A DNA stretch of 13,675 bases. It comes from JABMRP01 sp964444795 (GTDB lineage: Bacteria; Planctomycetota; Planctomycetia; Pirellulales; Thermoguttaceae). The stretch is taken from positions 1-13,675 of the forward strand of contig CAYUIQ010000235.1 of assembly GCA_964444795.1 (NCBI GenBank), given 5' to 3'. Below are positions 12,168-13,675 of the stretch, piece after piece. Under the pieces are notes generated by a model. It did no database searches. It had not been told where the DNA came from and saw only the letters and a list, made by a program, of their open reading frames with translations. Each line of letters starts with the position of its first letter. Positions within the stretch are counted from its first letter, which is position 1. The position numbers and the translations under genes are program-made.

Positions 12168-13616
12168 ATGATCCGACAAAACGAATTCTCCAAAAGGCAG
12201 TGGCAAAGGCCTTCGCACCTTCCTGCCGCGATGATTCCGACCCTGGCCGTCCTTCTGCTCGGCTGCTTTTCGACCGGTGTCGCGGACGCGAAGGAAGACA
12301 AGAAGGGACCGCCGAATGTCCTTTTCATCGCGGTCGACGATCTGAACGATTGGACCAACTTCCTCGGCGGATACAAGGACATCGACACGCCGAACCTCGA
12401 TCGGCTAGCCGCCCGCGGCGTGTTCTTCACCCGGGCGTATTGCTCGGCGCCGGCGTGCAACCCCTCCCGGGCGAGTCTGCTCTGCGGCATCCGGCCGTCG
12501 ACGTCCGGTGTGTATTACAATTCCAATCCATGGCGGGCCCAGCTTCCCGACGCGGTCACCCTGCCGCAACATTTCATGGCCGCCGGGTACAAGGTCTGGG
12601 GTGGCGGGAAGATCTTTCACGGCGGATTTCAGGATCAGCAGTCGTGGCAGACCTACTTCAACCGCCCGGGCGATCCCAAACCGGCCAAGGTGCCGGCCAA
12701 CGGTATCCCGCGCACGGCCCATTTCGATTGGGGGCCCGTCACCGAAGGCGATCAGGCGATGGGCGATACGCAGGTGACCGATTGGGCGGTGAAGTTCCTG
12801 GCCGACCAGCACGACAAACCGTTCTTTCTGGCCGTGGGCATGTTCCGGCCGCACTTGCCGTGGTACGCCCCGCAGAAGTACTTCGACCGGTATCCGCTGG
12901 GCGATATCGTGTTGCCGGTGGTTCCCGACGACGACCTGGACGACATTTCCGAGGCCGGCCTCCGCATGGCCAAACCGGGCGGCGATCACGCCAAGGTCGT
13001 GGCCACGAAGAATTGGGAGAAGGCCGTCCGGGGGTATCTGGCGTGTATCAGCTATACCGACGGCCAGATCGGCCGGCTGCTCGATTCGCTGGATGCCAGT
13101 CCGTACGCCGAGAACACGATCATTGTCTTGTGGACCGACCACGGATGGCATCTCGGCGAGAAGCATCACTGGCGGAAGTTCACGCTCTGGGAAGAGGCCG
13201 ATCGCGTGCCCATGGTCTTCGTCGTGCCGGGGTTGACCGGCCGAAATGCTCGATGCGAGCGGACCGTCAGCTTGCTCGACCTGTATCCCACGCTGGTCGA
13301 CCTCTGCGGCCTGCCGGGGCGAAAGGAACTCGAAGGCCGGAGCCTCAAGCCGCTGCTGGCCGATCCGGCCACCGCGTGGGATCGTCCCGTGGTAACCACC
13401 CACGGTCGCAACAATCATGCCGTGCGGAGCGAGCGGTGGCGCTACATTCGTTACGCCGACGGCAGCGAGGAACTCTACGACCACCAGGCCGATCCCATGG
13501 AGTGGACCAATCTGGCCGGTGAGCGGAAACATGCCGCGGTGAAGAAAGAGCTATCGCAATGGCTGCCGAAGGTGAACGTGCCGGAAGGTCCTCGCGGCGG
13601 GAAGCGCAAGAAGTAG
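12168..13616 (+). CDS. Type I sulfatase, iduronate-2-sulfatase-like, exported
   Basis: This 482-residue formylglycine sulfatase hydrolyses sulfate esters, probably on sulfated polysaccharide. NVLFIAVDDLNDW carries the metal-binding Asp pair (57-58). CNPSRASLLCG (97-107) is the C-x-P-S-R signature whose Cys97 would be converted to formylglycine. WTDHGWHLGEKHHWRKF (322-338) supplies further metal and sulfate ligands. The TPNLDRLAARGVFF block and the GWHLGE/RKFTLWEEADRVPM region match the iduronate-2-sulfatase type best as I recall it. The N-terminus has a basic n-region and a hydrophobic core (22-36), cleaved near ADA-KE. LLGC (30-33) could alternatively be a lipobox. GAGG lies about 8 nt upstream of the ATG at 12168. 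The substrate is inferred, and the maturation enzyme is not in the window. Confidence 0.93.
   Translation: MIRQNEFSKRQWQRPSHLPAAMIPTLAVLLLGCFSTGVADAKEDKKGPPNVLFIAVDDLNDWTNFLGGYKDIDTPNLDRLAARGVFFTRAYCSAPACNPSRASLLCGIRPSTSGVYYNSNPWRAQLPDAVTLPQHFMAAGYKVWGGGKIFHGGFQDQQSWQTYFNRPGDPKPAKVPANGIPRTAHFDWGPVTEGDQAMGDTQVTDWAVKFLADQHDKPFFLAVGMFRPHLPWYAPQKYFDRYPLGDIVLPVVPDDDLDDISEAGLRMAKPGGDHAKVVATKNWEKAVRGYLACISYTDGQIGRLLDSLDASPYAENTIIVLWTDHGWHLGEKHHWRKFTLWEEADRVPMVFVVPGLTGRNARCERTVSLLDLYPTLVDLCGLPGRKELEGRSLKPLLADPATAWDRPVVTTHGRNNHAVRSERWRYIRYADGSEELYDHQADPMEWTNLAGERKHAAVKKELSQWLPKVNVPEGPRGGKRKK

Positions 13617-13675
<59 letters not shown>

Noticed and set aside
12405..13532. 375-codon minus-strand frame opposite the sulfatase
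   Set aside because: The plus strand holds the complete sulfatase signature. The opposite frame shows no motif or ribosome binding site.

Overview
The window looks like chromosomal DNA from a planctomycete, probably of the Pirellula/Thermogutta type. The evidence is high-GC DNA with GCC/GCG-rich coding, a PEP-CTERM surface protein, a formylglycine sulfatase, a secreted PQQ-like beta-propeller protein that starts with the DWTRFRGP pattern common in that phylum, several short orphan membrane proteins, GTG starts, and dispersed GTGCC-containing palindromes and GGGAC/TAGGGA-type intergenic repeats. No phage, plasmid or CRISPR hallmarks are visible. The lineage is inferred from family content, not from a phylogenetic marker.

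Layout, left to right. On the minus strand there is a zinc-ribbon membrane protein cut by the left edge (1-229), preceded in its direction of transcription by a PEP-CTERM protein whose Cys/Gln motifs look like an internal thioester domain (265-1083). A gene-poor stretch (1084-1785) holds small repeats and a promoter. On the plus strand follow a Tat-type secreted protein with three Cys modules (1786-2451), a 97-bp inverted-repeat element, and a large fused HyuA-HyuB 5-oxoprolinase (2625-6416). Next come two related TM/coiled-coil proteins (6570-7208 and 7376-7975) separated by a perfect 20-bp palindrome. tRNA-Asp(GTC) lies on the minus strand (8143-8216) with its own promoter and terminator-like hairpin. 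A 48-residue single-span protein (8452-8598), a secreted PQQ-like propeller (8796-10079) and a 107-residue orphan (10175-10498) follow. A minus-strand flavoprotein (10567-11250) carries the complete substrate-binding triad of iodotyrosine deiodinase. The window closes with a two-span protein (11515-12120) and a sulfatase of the iduronate-2-sulfatase type (12168-13616).

The genes mostly look like independent housekeeping or accessory units. There is little evidence of a single multi-gene pathway. The best candidates for co-transcription are the PEP-CTERM gene with the left-edge gene, the two coiled-coil genes, the propeller gene with the 107-residue orphan, and the two-span protein with the sulfatase (47 nt apart). 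Several products (PEP-CTERM, Cys-module protein, propeller, sulfatase) should act outside the cytoplasmic membrane.

The items I rate most worth checking are the putative thioester adhesin-like PEP-CTERM protein, the bacterial iodotyrosine deiodinase homologue, the duplicated coiled-coil pair with conserved translation signals and a palindrome between the copies, and the unannotated 48-residue membrane protein.
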